Shown here in pieces: positions 16,621-24,306 of a DNA stretch of 64,000 nucleotides; the stretch's first letter is position 1; each line of letters opens with the position of its first letter. The notes beneath the pieces are model-generated. The model did no database searches and had not been told where the DNA came from. It was given only the letters and a program-made list of their open reading frames with translations. Origin of the DNA: Betaproteobacteria bacterium (lineage in GTDB: Bacteria; Pseudomonadota; Gammaproteobacteria; Burkholderiales; Usitatibacteraceae); contig JADJMI010000027.1 of assembly GCA_016709665.1 (NCBI GenBank), positions 495,553-559,552 of the forward strand, in the 5' to 3' direction. The translations under genes and the position numbers were made by a program.

Positions 16621-17778
16621 TCAGGCCGCGGGCTCGGGGTCCGGGCCGCTGTCGAGCCCGGGCGGGACGACGATGGCCGCGGGCACCGCCGGGGCGGGCG
16701 CCTCGCCGCGCCGGTGGCGGCGCAGCTGGTAGACGTAGGCGAGCACCTGGGCGACGGCCTGGAAGAGCGCGGCCGGGATCTCGGCCCCCAGCTCGCCGTG
16801 GCGGTAGAGCGCGCGGGCGAGCGGCGGGGCCTCGAGTCGGGCGACGCCGGCCTCGGCGGCGATCTCGCGGATCTTCAGCGCGATCGGGCCCTTGCCCATC
16901 GCCACGATCCGGGGAGCGCCGGTCGAGCCGTCGTCATAGGCGAGCGCGACCGCGTAGTGGGTCGGGTTGGTGACCACGACGTCCGCCTTCGGGACGGCGG
17001 CCATCATGCGGCGGCGCGAGATCTCCCGCTGGGCCTGGCGGATGCGCGCCTTGACGTGCGGGTCGCCGTCCTGTTCCTTCGCCTCGCGCTTGGCCTCCAC
17101 GGGGGTCATGCGCAGGGACTTCGCGTAGCGGTGGCGCTCGTGGAAGACGTCCGCCGCCGCGATCACGGCGAGCGCGCCGATCACCGTCCAGAGCGAACCG
17201 GCGATGGCCTCGCCGGAGGCGCCCATCGCGGCGACGAGCGGCAGCGTCGCGAGGCCCGCGGCGTTCTCGCGCAGGGCGTAGAGGCTCGAGAGGATCGCGC
17301 CGCCGATGAAGAAGGCGATGGCGAGGGTCTTGCCCAGCTCGGCCAGGGAGTCGACCGAGACGATGCGCTTCACGCCCGTGATCGGGTTCAGGCGGTTGAA
17401 GTCGGGGGTGAAGGGCTTCGAGGTGAAGATGGCGCCGCCCTGGATCAGCGGCACGAGGGCGGAGCCGGCCCACAGCAGGCCCAGGATCGGGGCGGCGACG
17501 AGCAGGCCCGCGGCGGCGGCGGCCGAGAGCCGCGTCGTGAGCTCGGCCGTGTCGCGCGCGTCGTTGGCGTTGAGCGTGAGGGCGTTGGCGACCATCTCGC
17601 GCAGGCCGCCGACGGACTGCGGCATGGTGGCGGCGATCCCGGCGAGCGTTCCGCCGAGCACGACGAAGGTCGTCAGGTGGCGCGAGCGCGCGATCCGCCC
17701 CTCGGCCCTCGCGTCGGCGAGGCGCTTCTCCGAGGCGGGTAGGGTCCGGTCTTCCTGGTCTGTGTCGTTGTCGGCCAT
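16621..17778 (-). CDS. flhB: Export apparatus switch protein FlhB
   Basis: FlhB switches export from rod/hook to filament substrates by self-cleavage. The 385-residue protein has the family N-terminus (DRTLPASEKRLADARAEGRI), four membrane helices and the autocleavage motif NPTH in VVVTNPTHYAVALAYDDGS. The C-terminal tail is Pro/Ala-rich. A separate FlhB C-terminal-like gene occurs at 27615-27911. It lies 137 bases downstream of cheZ and 12 bases ahead of flhA, and probably starts its own transcription unit or is read through from cheZ. Confidence 0.96.
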   Translation of the reverse strand: MADNDTDQEDRTLPASEKRLADARAEGRIARSRHLTTFVVLGGTLAGIAATMPQSVGGLREMVANALTLNANDARDTAELTTRLSAAAAAGLLVAAPILGLLWAGSALVPLIQGGAIFTSKPFTPDFNRLNPITGVKRIVSVDSLAELGKTLAIAFFIGGAILSSLYALRENAAGLATLPLVAAMGASGEAIAGSLWTVIGALAVIAAADVFHERHRYAKSLRMTPVEAKREAKEQDGDPHVKARIRQAQREISRRRMMAAVPKADVVVTNPTHYAVALAYDDGSTGAPRIVAMGKGPIALKIREIAAEAGVARLEAPPLARALYRHGELGAEIPAALFQAVAQVLAYVYQLRRHRRGEAPAPAVPAAIVVPPGLDSGPDPEPAA

Positions 17779-17915
17779 GAGTCGCGCGGGAACGGTTCGT
17801 TTACGCGTTCCATCATGGCCGCCCCCCCTCGCGCCGAAAGGCCCGATAACCGGGGGATTGGGGGGTCAATTCGGGGCCCGCCCCCCCGGCGGGCCGCCTT
17901 CGCGGCGCCCTGCCC

Positions 17916-18566
17916 CTAGAAGCCCAGCTCGGCGAGCAGGTCGTCGACCTGCGCCTGGTTGGTGACGACCTCGGCGCGGGTGCCGTCGACCACCGGCCCC
18001 TCGAGGCTTTCCTGCACCTGGCCCCGGCGCTCCGGGGGGGTGCTCGCCACGAGGAGCTTCACGAGCTGCTCCTCCAGGTGCATGGCGAGGTCGGCGATCT
18101 TGCGGATCACCTGGCCGGTGAGGTCGTGGAAGTCCTGCGCCATCATGATGTCGGTGAGATGGCCCTGGATCACGCGCCCGGCCTCCTTCGCCTCGGCGAA
18201 GTAGTCGGCGGTCTCCTTCACGAGCGCCGGGGTCGGCGCCACCGGGCCGTCCGGGCCGGCGAGGGCCCCCCAGGCCGGTGCCAGCTTCGCGAGGCGATCG
18301 TCCATCCGGTCCTGCTCCAGGCGGGCGCCGTCGACGGCGTTGAGCACCTTGTCGGCCGCCTCGCCCGTGAGGCGGGCGATGTAGTCCAGGCGCGAGCGGG
18401 CGTCGGGAAGCGTCCCCACGGCCCCCTGCAGGTGGATGTCGTAGCCGAGCTCGCGCAGCGCGTCGTGCAGCTGCCGCGTGAGGGTGCCGATCCGGTGGAA
18501 GACGTCGTAGTCGTCGTCGCCGAACTCGGGGACGCTGGTCCTTTCCTGGGCGAGGGCGTTCATCAC
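17916..18566 (-). CDS. cheZ: CheY-P phosphatase CheZ
   Basis: CheZ removes the phosphate from CheY-P to reset the motor. The 216-residue product has the long helical hairpin of the family, with the catalytic glutamine in MMAQDFHDLTGQVIRKIADL. It ends with the CheY-binding tail QVDDLLAELGF at the extreme C-terminus. It overlaps cheY by four bases (ATGA), so the enzyme and its substrate are coupled. No cheA, cheW, cheR or cheB is in the window, so the rest of the chemotaxis operon must lie elsewhere. Confidence 0.93.
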   Translation of the reverse strand: MMNALAQERTSVPEFGDDDYDVFHRIGTLTRQLHDALRELGYDIHLQGAVGTLPDARSRLDYIARLTGEAADKVLNAVDGARLEQDRMDDRLAKLAPAWGALAGPDGPVAPTPALVKETADYFAEAKEAGRVIQGHLTDIMMAQDFHDLTGQVIRKIADLAMHLEEQLVKLLVASTPPERRGQVQESLEGPVVDGTRAEVVTNQAQVDDLLAELGF

Positions 18567-18955
18567 TTCGCTCCCGCACGCTGGACGATCTTGGCGACCT
18601 TCTCCTCGAGCGTGCCCTTGGTGAAGGGTTTCACGATGTAGCCGTTGGCGCCCGACTGGGCGGCCGTGACGATGTCCTCCTTGCGCGCCTCGGCCGTCAC
18701 CATGAGCACCGGCAGGCCCTTGAGCGCCGCGTCGGCGCGGATCTGGTTGAGCAGCTCGAAGCCGTTCATGTTGGGCATGTTGATGTCGGAAACGACGAAG
18801 TCGAAGCTGCCCCCCCTCAGCTTCGCCATGGCGGCGACGCCGTCCTCGGCCTCGTCGGCGTTGGCGTAGCCGATCTCCTTGAGCAGGTTGCGGACGATGC
18901 GGCGCATCGTCGAGAAGTCGTCGACGATCAGGAACTTCATCTCGGCGGTGGTCAT
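18563..18955 (-). CDS. cheY: Chemotaxis response regulator CheY
   Basis: CheY-P binds FliM and changes motor rotation. The 130-residue product is a single receiver domain with D12/D13 for the metal, the phosphoacceptor D57 (FVVSDINMPNMNG), T87 and K109 all in place. The start at 18955 gives MTTAEMKFLIVDD. Longer readings of the frame run into motB and are spurious. It sits between motB and cheZ, an order common in betaproteobacteria. Confidence 0.95.
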   Translation of the reverse strand: MTTAEMKFLIVDDFSTMRRIVRNLLKEIGYANADEAEDGVAAMAKLRGGSFDFVVSDINMPNMNGFELLNQIRADAALKGLPVLMVTAEARKEDIVTAAQSGANGYIVKPFTKGTLEEKVAKIVQRAGAK

Positions 18956-18987
18956 GGTCGGTCCTCGCGGAAATGGGGCGGGATGGT

Positions 18988-20001
18988 TCAGGGTTTGGGG
19001 GCGCCGGGGGCCGGCTCTTCGTGCTTGCTCACGGCGGCCTCGATGGCGGTGGCGGGTGCGGGCTTCGCGCCGGCGATGGCGGCGGCGGCGCCCTCGGCGT
19101 CCTCCACTTCCATCTCGTCCTCGCGGCCCATCGCGCGCTCCTCGGCGCGCTGGTTCATGACGGTGATGTTGATGCGGCGGTTGGCGGCGTCGCGCGGGTC
19201 CTCGGGCTTCACCAGCTGCACCGAAGCGAGCCCCACGACGCGAAGGACCTTGCCCTCGACGATGCCCCCGGCCACGAGCTCGCGGCGCGAGGCGTTGGCG
19301 CGGTCGGCCGACAGGTCGAAGTTGGAATAGGAGCGCTCGCCGCCCAGGTAGGGCGCGGCGTCCGTGTGGCCGGTGATGGTCACCTTGTTGTCGACCTCGT
19401 TGAGCAGGCGCCCCACCTCGCGCAGGATCTCGCGCATGTAGTCCTTCACGCGCGCGCTGCCCACGTCGAACATCGGGCGCTGGTCCGCGTCCACGATGTG
19501 GATCACCAGCCCCTCGGGGGTCATCTCGAGCTTGATCTGCTTCTTGAAGTCGGCGAGGCGCGGGTTGGCCTCGATGGCGGCCTCGATGCGGCGCTTCAGG
19601 TCCTCCAGGCGCGCCTTCTCCAGGCGGGCGAGCTCGGCCTTCACCGCCGCGCGCTCGTTGCGGCGGCCCGCCTTCTCGACGTCGCCGTTGCGCATCTGCC
19701 CGTCGCGGCGCGTGAGGTCCTTGCCGCCGCCGTTGACGATGCTCGTCGCGTCGCCCGCGCCGGAGCCGCCGGGCATGGCCATCTTCACCGGGTTCTGGAA
19801 GTAGTCCGCGATGCCCTGCAGCTCGGCCTTCGAGGTCGAGCCCAGCAGCCACATCAGCAGGAAGAAGGCCATCATCGCGGTCACGAAGTCCGCGTACGCG
19901 ATCTTCCAGGCGCCGCCGTGGTGGCCGCCACCCCCCTTCTTGATCCGCTTGACGATGATCGGGGCGGGGGCGACCTTCTTGCTGTCCTTGGCGGCCGGCA
20001 T
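18988..20001 (-). CDS. motB: Stator protein MotB
   Basis: MotB anchors the stator to peptidoglycan and forms the proton channel with MotA. The 337-residue product has a single membrane helix carrying the essential aspartate at residue 38 (AWKIAYADFVTAMMAFFLLM). The C-terminal OmpA-like peptidoglycan-binding domain contains ITGHTDAAPY and LSADRANASRRELVAGGI. A basic cytoplasmic tail precedes the helix and a long Ala/Glu-rich tail follows the OmpA domain. It starts one base after motA ends. Confidence 0.96.
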   Translation of the reverse strand: MPAAKDSKKVAPAPIIVKRIKKGGGGHHGGAWKIAYADFVTAMMAFFLLMWLLGSTSKAELQGIADYFQNPVKMAMPGGSGAGDATSIVNGGGKDLTRRDGQMRNGDVEKAGRRNERAAVKAELARLEKARLEDLKRRIEAAIEANPRLADFKKQIKLEMTPEGLVIHIVDADQRPMFDVGSARVKDYMREILREVGRLLNEVDNKVTITGHTDAAPYLGGERSYSNFDLSADRANASRRELVAGGIVEGKVLRVVGLASVQLVKPEDPRDAANRRINITVMNQRAEERAMGREDEMEVEDAEGAAAAIAGAKPAPATAIEAAVSKHEEPAPGAPKP

Positions 20002-20002
20002 G

Positions 20003-20860
20003 TCAGGCCCGCTTCGGCTTCACGTGGCCCTCGAGCTCGAGGAAGCTCGGGCGCTCCGTCGAGAAGAGGACCTTGCGGCCGAACTCGATCGCGAGCGACG
20101 GGGCGTAGCCCTGCAGGCTCGCCAGGAGCGTCACCTTCACGCACTGCAGCTCCTTGGTCGCCTCCTCGAGCTTCTGGCCCAGGAGCGTGGCGAGCGGGCC
20201 GACGAACCCGTACGCGAGCAGGATGCCCACGAAGGTGCCGACGAGCGCCGCGCCGATCTTGCCGCCCAGGATCGCGGGCGGCTCGCCCACCGAGCCCATC
20301 ACGTTCACCACGCCCATCACCGCGGCGACGATGCCGAAGGCGGGCAGGCCGTCGGCCACCTGCTGCACCGCGTGGGCGGGCGCGTGGCCTTCGGCGTGGT
20401 GCGTGTCGAGTTCCTGGTCCATGAGGGCCTCGATCTCGTGCGGGTTCATGTTGCCGCTCACCATGATGCGCAGGTAGTCGGTCATGAACTCCACCAGGTG
20501 GTGGTCGCCGGCGAGCTCGGGGTATTTCTGGAAGAGCGGGCTCTTGTCCGGCTCCTCGACGTCGCCCTCGATCGCCATCATCCCTTCCTTGCGGATCTTG
20601 GTGAGGATGTCGAAGAGCAGGCCCATCAGCGAGAGGTAGCGCGTCTTCGTGTACTTGGATCCCTTGAAGCAGGAGGGCAGCGCGCCGAGGACCGCCTTCA
20701 GCACCTTCGAGTTGTTGCTCACCACGAAGGCGCCGATGGCGGCGCCCGCGATGATCAGCAGCTCGAAGGGCTGGAAGAGCGCGGCGAGCTTGCCGCCGTG
20801 CAGCATGAAGCCGCCCAGCACCGAGCCCACGACCACGACATAACCGATGATGACCAGCAT
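20003..20860 (-). CDS. motA: Stator protein MotA
   Basis: MotA is the ring-forming stator subunit that drives FliG. The ATG at 20860 gives 285 residues starting MLVIIGYVVVVGSVLGGFML, the standard first helix. Longer readings upstream (to 21025) are not credible because they precede that helix with non-homologous sequence. Four membrane helices are apparent, with the cytoplasmic loop between helices 2 and 3 and ADGLPAFGIVAAVMGVVNVM as helix 3. A sigma-28 promoter lies 54 bases upstream. Confidence 0.96.
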   Translation of the reverse strand: MLVIIGYVVVVGSVLGGFMLHGGKLAALFQPFELLIIAGAAIGAFVVSNNSKVLKAVLGALPSCFKGSKYTKTRYLSLMGLLFDILTKIRKEGMMAIEGDVEEPDKSPLFQKYPELAGDHHLVEFMTDYLRIMVSGNMNPHEIEALMDQELDTHHAEGHAPAHAVQQVADGLPAFGIVAAVMGVVNVMGSVGEPPAILGGKIGAALVGTFVGILLAYGFVGPLATLLGQKLEEATKELQCVKVTLLASLQGYAPSLAIEFGRKVLFSTERPSFLELEGHVKPKRA

Positions 20861-20913
20861 CCCTGGTGCCCCTGCGTGTGAAATGCCGCCCCGGGCTGGA
20901 GCGGATAGCCATG

Positions 20914-20940
20914 TTGTCGGCAGGGCGACCGGATTGTTGA
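20914..20940 (-). promoter_or_regulatory. Sigma-28 promoter of motA-motB-cheY-cheZ
   Basis: Read on the minus strand, TCAACAAT (20940-20933) is followed after 11 bases by GCCGACAA (20921-20914). Against TAAAGTTT-N11-GCCGATAA, the -10 matches seven of eight and spacing is exact; the -35 is weaker. The inferred transcript start is about 45 bases before the motA ATG. Its position right after the flhDC terminator makes it the likely origin of the motor/chemotaxis transcript. Confidence 0.65.
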
Positions 20941-21007
20941 GCAGGGCGAGGCCCGCATTAAAGGTATCGGGGCGGCGGGATCCGGGGCCGGGACCCGGCT
21001 CCCCCGG

Positions 21008-21044
21008 AAAAAAACACGGCAGCACCGGCTTTCACCGGGCTGCC
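21008..21044 (-). terminator. Rho-independent terminator after flhDC
   Basis: On the minus strand GGCAGC/CCGG pairs with CCGG/GCTGCC around a GTGAAAG-like loop (21044-21018), followed after three bases by seven consecutive T. This is a textbook terminator 50 bases after the flhC stop, and it isolates flhDC from the motA operon. Confidence 0.85.
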
Positions 21045-21093
21045 GCGGAAGTCCGCCGCTGGAAAGGGAGGTAGCGGCGGGCAACAGGGAGAT

Positions 21094-21669
21094 TCAGTGG
21101 GCCGTCGCCTCGACGGTCTCGAGCTCGGCCTCGGCCGTCTCGGCGGCGCGGGCGGCGCGGGTCTTGCCGGCCCGGGCGGGCGGGCTGCACAGGCCGCAGA
21201 CGTAGCCCGCGGTGAGCTCGTGCGTGTGGTTCACGAAGAGGCCGCCGCACTTCGTGCAGGGCGTGAGGGTGAGCATGTCGGCGTCGACGAAGCGCACGAG
21301 GCGCCAGGCGCGGGTGACCGACAGGATGTCCTCGTTGCCGGTCGCGCGGACCTGCTCGAGGTAGAGCTCGTAGGCCTTGGCGACCGCGTCGATCTCCTCG
21401 ATCTCCGTCGTCTTGATGAGGTTCATGTAGATGTTCAGGAAGAGCGAGGCGTGCACGTTCGGCTGCCAGGTCATGAACCAGTCGGTCGAGAACGGGAGCT
21501 GCCCCTTGGACGGGCTCCGGCCCTGGACTTCCTTGTAGAGGCGGAGCAGGCGCTCGTAGGACAGGTCGGTCTCGCTCTCGAGCACCTGCAGGCGCGCGCC
21601 GAGCTTGATCAGGTGGACCGCGAGGCGGACTTGTTCGGCTTCGGTGACGATGGAGCGCGGGGTGGCCAT
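21094..21669 (-). CDS. flhC: Flagellar master regulator subunit FlhC
   Basis: FlhC joins FlhD to form the FlhD4C2 activator of class-2 flagellar promoters. The 191-residue product has the family start (EAEQVRLAVHLIKLGARLQV) and the zinc-binding cysteines (PCTKCGGLFVNH and YVCGLC). The tail is Ala/Glu-rich. It follows flhD after three bases and ends before a strong terminator. Its presence places the organism among FlhDC-type beta/gammaproteobacteria rather than FleQ/sigma-54 types. Confidence 0.96.
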   Translation of the reverse strand: MATPRSIVTEAEQVRLAVHLIKLGARLQVLESETDLSYERLLRLYKEVQGRSPSKGQLPFSTDWFMTWQPNVHASLFLNIYMNLIKTTEIEEIDAVAKAYELYLEQVRATGNEDILSVTRAWRLVRFVDADMLTLTPCTKCGGLFVNHTHELTAGYVCGLCSPPARAGKTRAARAAETAEAELETVEATAH

Positions 21670-21672
21670 GGC

Positions 21673-21990
21673 TCAGGCCTCCTCGGCGAGGCGGCCCGCC
21701 ATCACGATGCCGGCGTGCAGCTGCTGGGTGGACGATTGCTTGCCGTGGTTGGCGAGCAGGCCCCAGACCATCTCGTCGTCGAAGCGGAAGCGGCACATCA
21801 TCATCGGGGCGCCCGAGACGCGCACGATCTGCTGGGGCGAAAGGCCGTCGATGACGTTCGCGACCTCCTCCGTGAGCCCGAGGCGGAAGAGCGCCTGGGG
21901 ACGGTCCTGGCGGATCATGTGCTGCGCCAGCATGAGGTAGGCGAGGTTCGCTTCGCGGATTTCGGCGAGCAGTTGCGTGTTCTCGTTCAT
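21673..21990 (-). CDS. flhD: Flagellar master regulator subunit FlhD
   Basis: FlhD is the partner of FlhC at the top of the flagellar cascade. The ATG at 21990 gives 105 residues (MNENTQLLAEIREANLAYLM, then LSPQQIVRVSGAPMMMCRFR), the usual family size. The in-frame extension up to 22302 has no similarity and is rejected. A sigma-70-like promoter lies 53-81 bases upstream. The gene is divergent from fliC, so the highest-level regulator and the most abundant late product share one 362-base control region. Confidence 0.94.
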   Translation of the reverse strand: MNENTQLLAEIREANLAYLMLAQHMIRQDRPQALFRLGLTEEVANVIDGLSPQQIVRVSGAPMMMCRFRFDDEMVWGLLANHGKQSSTQQLHAGIVMAGRLAEEA

Positions 21991-22042
21991 TTTCGTTTCC
22001 CTTTCCTGGGAGCCCGGTGGAGGCGCGGTGTTGACGGTTCCC

Positions 22043-22071
22043 ATTGTCGGCATCGCTCCCCGGCCCTTGAA
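22043..22071 (-). promoter_or_regulatory. Candidate sigma-70 promoter of flhDC
   Basis: On the minus strand TTCAAG (22071-22066) and GACAAT (22048-22043) are separated by exactly 17 bases. The implied transcript start is about 46 bases before flhD. The hexamers are moderate matches only (TTGACA, TATAAT), as is usual for a regulated promoter. No cAMP-CRP or other operator could be identified by eye. Confidence 0.4.
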
Positions 22072-22193
22072 TCCGAAGAAGGCTGGAAATCGCGTCGTCC
22101 CGCGCCCCGGCCGGCTGTAGGAAATCGCCCTACAAGCCCGGCAATTCGCCCCCTTTTCACCCCCTTTTCCCGCTATCGCCCCGCGAAGATTCC

Positions 22194-22221
22194 TAAAGAA
22201 TCGTTCCTGAGCTCCCGATAT
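22194..22221 (+). promoter_or_regulatory. Sigma-28 promoter of fliC
   Basis: TAAAG at 22194-22198 and CCCGATAT at 22214-22221 are 15 bases apart, one more than the usual 14. Five of five -35 bases and six of eight -10 bases match the FliA consensus. The implied leader is about 120-130 bases, long and GC-rich. It faces away from the flhDC promoter. Confidence 0.7.
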
Positions 22222-22230
22222 GGCACCCAT

Positions 22231-22352
22231 GGGACCGCATCTTCGGATCGGTTCCGGCCCGGGAGGCAACGGCCGGGCGGCTCGCCCCCCGGGCGGGCAC
22301 ACGGTCCCGGACGTACCGGGTTACTGCTTCCAACGACACACAGGAGTTCCAA
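22231..22352 (+). other. Structured 5' leader of fliC
   Basis: The untranslated leader contains GGGACCG (22231-22237) and its complement CGGTCCC (22302-22308), enclosing GC-rich palindromic segments (GGCCCGGG and CCCCGGGC). It ends with a clear ribosome site (ACAGGAG) 9 bases before the fliC ATG. A leader of this kind may stabilise the flagellin message or control its translation; that role is inferred. Confidence 0.4.
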
Positions 22353-23849
22353 ATGCCCCAGACCATCAATACCAACGTCGCGTCGCTCAATTCGCAGCGC
22401 GCCTTGAACAAGTCGCAGGACAGCCTGAACGTCGCGCTCCAGCGCCTGTCGTCCGGCCTTCGCATCAACAGCGCCAAGGACGACGCGGCCGGCCTCGCGA
22501 TCTCCTCGCGCATGACCGCCCAGATCAACGGCCTGAACCAGGCCGCCCGCAACGCGAACGACGGCATCTCCCTCGCGCAGACGGCCGAAGGCGCCCTGGG
22601 CGAAGTGCAGAACAACCTGCAGCGCGTGCGCGAACTGGCCATCCAGTCGGCCAACAGCACCAACAGCGCCTCGGATCGCGCCTCCCTCGACGCCGAAGCG
22701 CAGAGCCTCATCGCCGAAATCACCCGCGTCGCGAGCCAGACCCAGTTCAACGGCCTGAACCTGCTCGACGGCTCCTTCACCACGCAGAGCTTCCAGGTCG
22801 GCGCGAACGCCAACCAGACCATCGACGTCTCCCGCATCGCCGACGCGCGCGCCACGGCGCTCGGCAGCGACATCCTCGCGGGCGTGGGCACCGTCATCGG
22901 CGCCGGCGGCACGGGCGCGACGAAGGCGGCCGCGGCGGACCTCACCGGCGGCAACACCGTCGCCGTCGAAGCCGGCCTCACCGTCAGCACGCTCAACGGC
23001 GGCACGACCGCGGCGCTCGGCTACGCGGCCCTCGCGGATGCCAAGACCATCGCGGCGGGCATCAACGCCGGCTCGAGCGGCGTGGGCGTCACCGCCACCG
23101 CGACCAACAGCGCCACGCTCTCGGGCGTCGCCGTCGCCGGCACGGTGTCCTTCAACCTGATCGGCGGCACGGCCCTCACCGGCGGCAGCGCGATCTCGGC
23201 CGTCGTCGCCGACCCGACCGACCTGACCTCGCTCATGGGCGCGATCAACGCGGCGCAGGGCGCCACGGGCATCACGGCATCCTTCACCTCCTCCTCGTCC
23301 AAGGCCGGCCTCACGCTGTCGACGACCGACGGGCGCGACATCAGCATCCTCGACTTCAACAACACCGGTGCGACGAAGACGGCCGTGTTCTCGGGCGTCA
23401 CCCTCACCGGCGGCGGCACCGACTCGTCGATCAAGAGCGGCTCGGTTTCGCTGTCCAGCACCAAGGGCACGATCTCCCTGGCCGGCGCGAACACCGACAC
23501 GTTCACCTCCGCCACCCAGGCGAGCGCCTTCTCGGCCCTCAACGCCGTCAGCCTCACCAGCGGCGCGAACTCCCAGCTCGCCATCGCGGTCGTCGACGCG
23601 GCCCTCAGCCAGATCAACGTCTCGCGCGGCGACCTCGGCGCCTACCAGAACCGGTTCAGCTCCGCGATCGCGAGCCTGCAGACCACCGCCGAGAACCTCT
23701 CCGCCTCGCGCGGCCGGATCCAGGACGCCGACTTCGCGGCCGAAACCGCCGCGATGACCCGGGCCCAGATCCTGCAGCAGGCCGGCACGGCCATGGTCGC
23801 CCAGGCGAACTCCCTCCCGCAGAACGTGCTGTCGCTGCTGAAGGGCTGA
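22353..23849 (+). CDS. fliC: Flagellin FliC
   Basis: FliC forms the filament. The 498-residue product has the conserved D0/D1 N-terminus (MPQTINTNVASLNSQRALNK, LSSGLRINSAKDDAAGLAIS) and C-terminus (GRIQDADFAAETAAMTRAQI, ending NVLSLLKG). Residues ~165-400 form a variable Ala/Gly/Thr/Ser-rich surface region. There are no cysteines. It has its own sigma-28 promoter, a structured leader and a terminator immediately downstream, as expected for a monocistronic high-output gene. Only one flagellin gene is present in the window. Confidence 0.97.
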   Translation: MPQTINTNVASLNSQRALNKSQDSLNVALQRLSSGLRINSAKDDAAGLAISSRMTAQINGLNQAARNANDGISLAQTAEGALGEVQNNLQRVRELAIQSANSTNSASDRASLDAEAQSLIAEITRVASQTQFNGLNLLDGSFTTQSFQVGANANQTIDVSRIADARATALGSDILAGVGTVIGAGGTGATKAAAADLTGGNTVAVEAGLTVSTLNGGTTAALGYAALADAKTIAAGINAGSSGVGVTATATNSATLSGVAVAGTVSFNLIGGTALTGGSAISAVVADPTDLTSLMGAINAAQGATGITASFTSSSSKAGLTLSTTDGRDISILDFNNTGATKTAVFSGVTLTGGGTDSSIKSGSVSLSSTKGTISLAGANTDTFTSATQASAFSALNAVSLTSGANSQLAIAVVDAALSQINVSRGDLGAYQNRFSSAIASLQTTAENLSASRGRIQDADFAAETAAMTRAQILQQAGTAMVAQANSLPQNVLSLLKG

Positions 23850-23884
23850 TGAAATCTCCGCCCCGCTTTCGGGCGTAGCCACAA

Positions 23885-23919
23885 GCCGGGGCCTCCCCAC
23901 GAGGGGTGCCCCGGCGTTT
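23885..23919 (+). terminator. Hairpin terminator after fliC
   Basis: GCCGGGGC (23885-23892) pairs with GCCCCGGC (23908-23915), with an inner CCCC/GGGG extension and a short loop, followed by GTTTC. The stem is very strong but the T tract is short. It lies 35 bases after the fliC stop and would separate fliC from flaG-fliD. Confidence 0.65.
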
Positions 23920-23962
23920 CACCGTGCAGTCCCACGCAGTCACGGCATCGAGGGTCGAAGCC

Positions 23963-24295
23963 ATGAACATCACCGTCCCGCCTCCGGCGCCCGTCGTCGC
24001 CCTTCCCGCCGACGCCGGCCCGGCCAGGCGCGTCGCCATCCCCGCGGAGCCCGCGCTCCCCAGGGGCGGCGATCCCCCGCCCGAGGTCGCCGAGGGCATC
24101 GCCCGGGCCAACGACATGCTCGCCCGGCAGGGGCGGAACATCGATTTCTCCTGGGACCGGGAAACCGACCAGGTCGTCGTCACGGTCCGCGATGCCGTCA
24201 CGAAGGAAGTGATCCGCCAGATCCCGAACGCGGAAGCCATCGCGCTGGCCCAGTCGCTCGCCCAGCAGCAGGAGCAGTTCACGGCCACCGCCTAG
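23963..24295 (+). CDS. flaG: FlaG-family flagellar protein
   Basis: FlaG proteins influence filament length by an unclear mechanism. The ATG at 23963 gives 110 residues: a Pro/Ala-rich start, then the family core (FSWDRETDQVVVTVRDAVTK and EVIRQIPNAEAIALAQSL). An upstream in-frame ATG at 23906 overlaps the fliC terminator region and is less likely. It lies between fliC and fliD, the usual site for flaG, and ends 11 bases before fliD. Confidence 0.87.
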   Translation: MNITVPPPAPVVALPADAGPARRVAIPAEPALPRGGDPPPEVAEGIARANDMLARQGRNIDFSWDRETDQVVVTVRDAVTKEVIRQIPNAEAIALAQSLAQQQEQFTATA

Positions 24296-24306
24296 GAGAC
24301 CCGCCA

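Noticed and set aside
20861..21025. In-frame extension of motA
   Set aside because: It precedes the conserved first membrane helix with unrelated sequence and overlaps the sigma-28 promoter and the flhDC terminator.
21991..22302. In-frame N-terminal extension of flhD to 22302
   Set aside because: It would triple the protein length with non-homologous residues and cross the promoter region. The ATG at 21990 gives the normal 105 residues.
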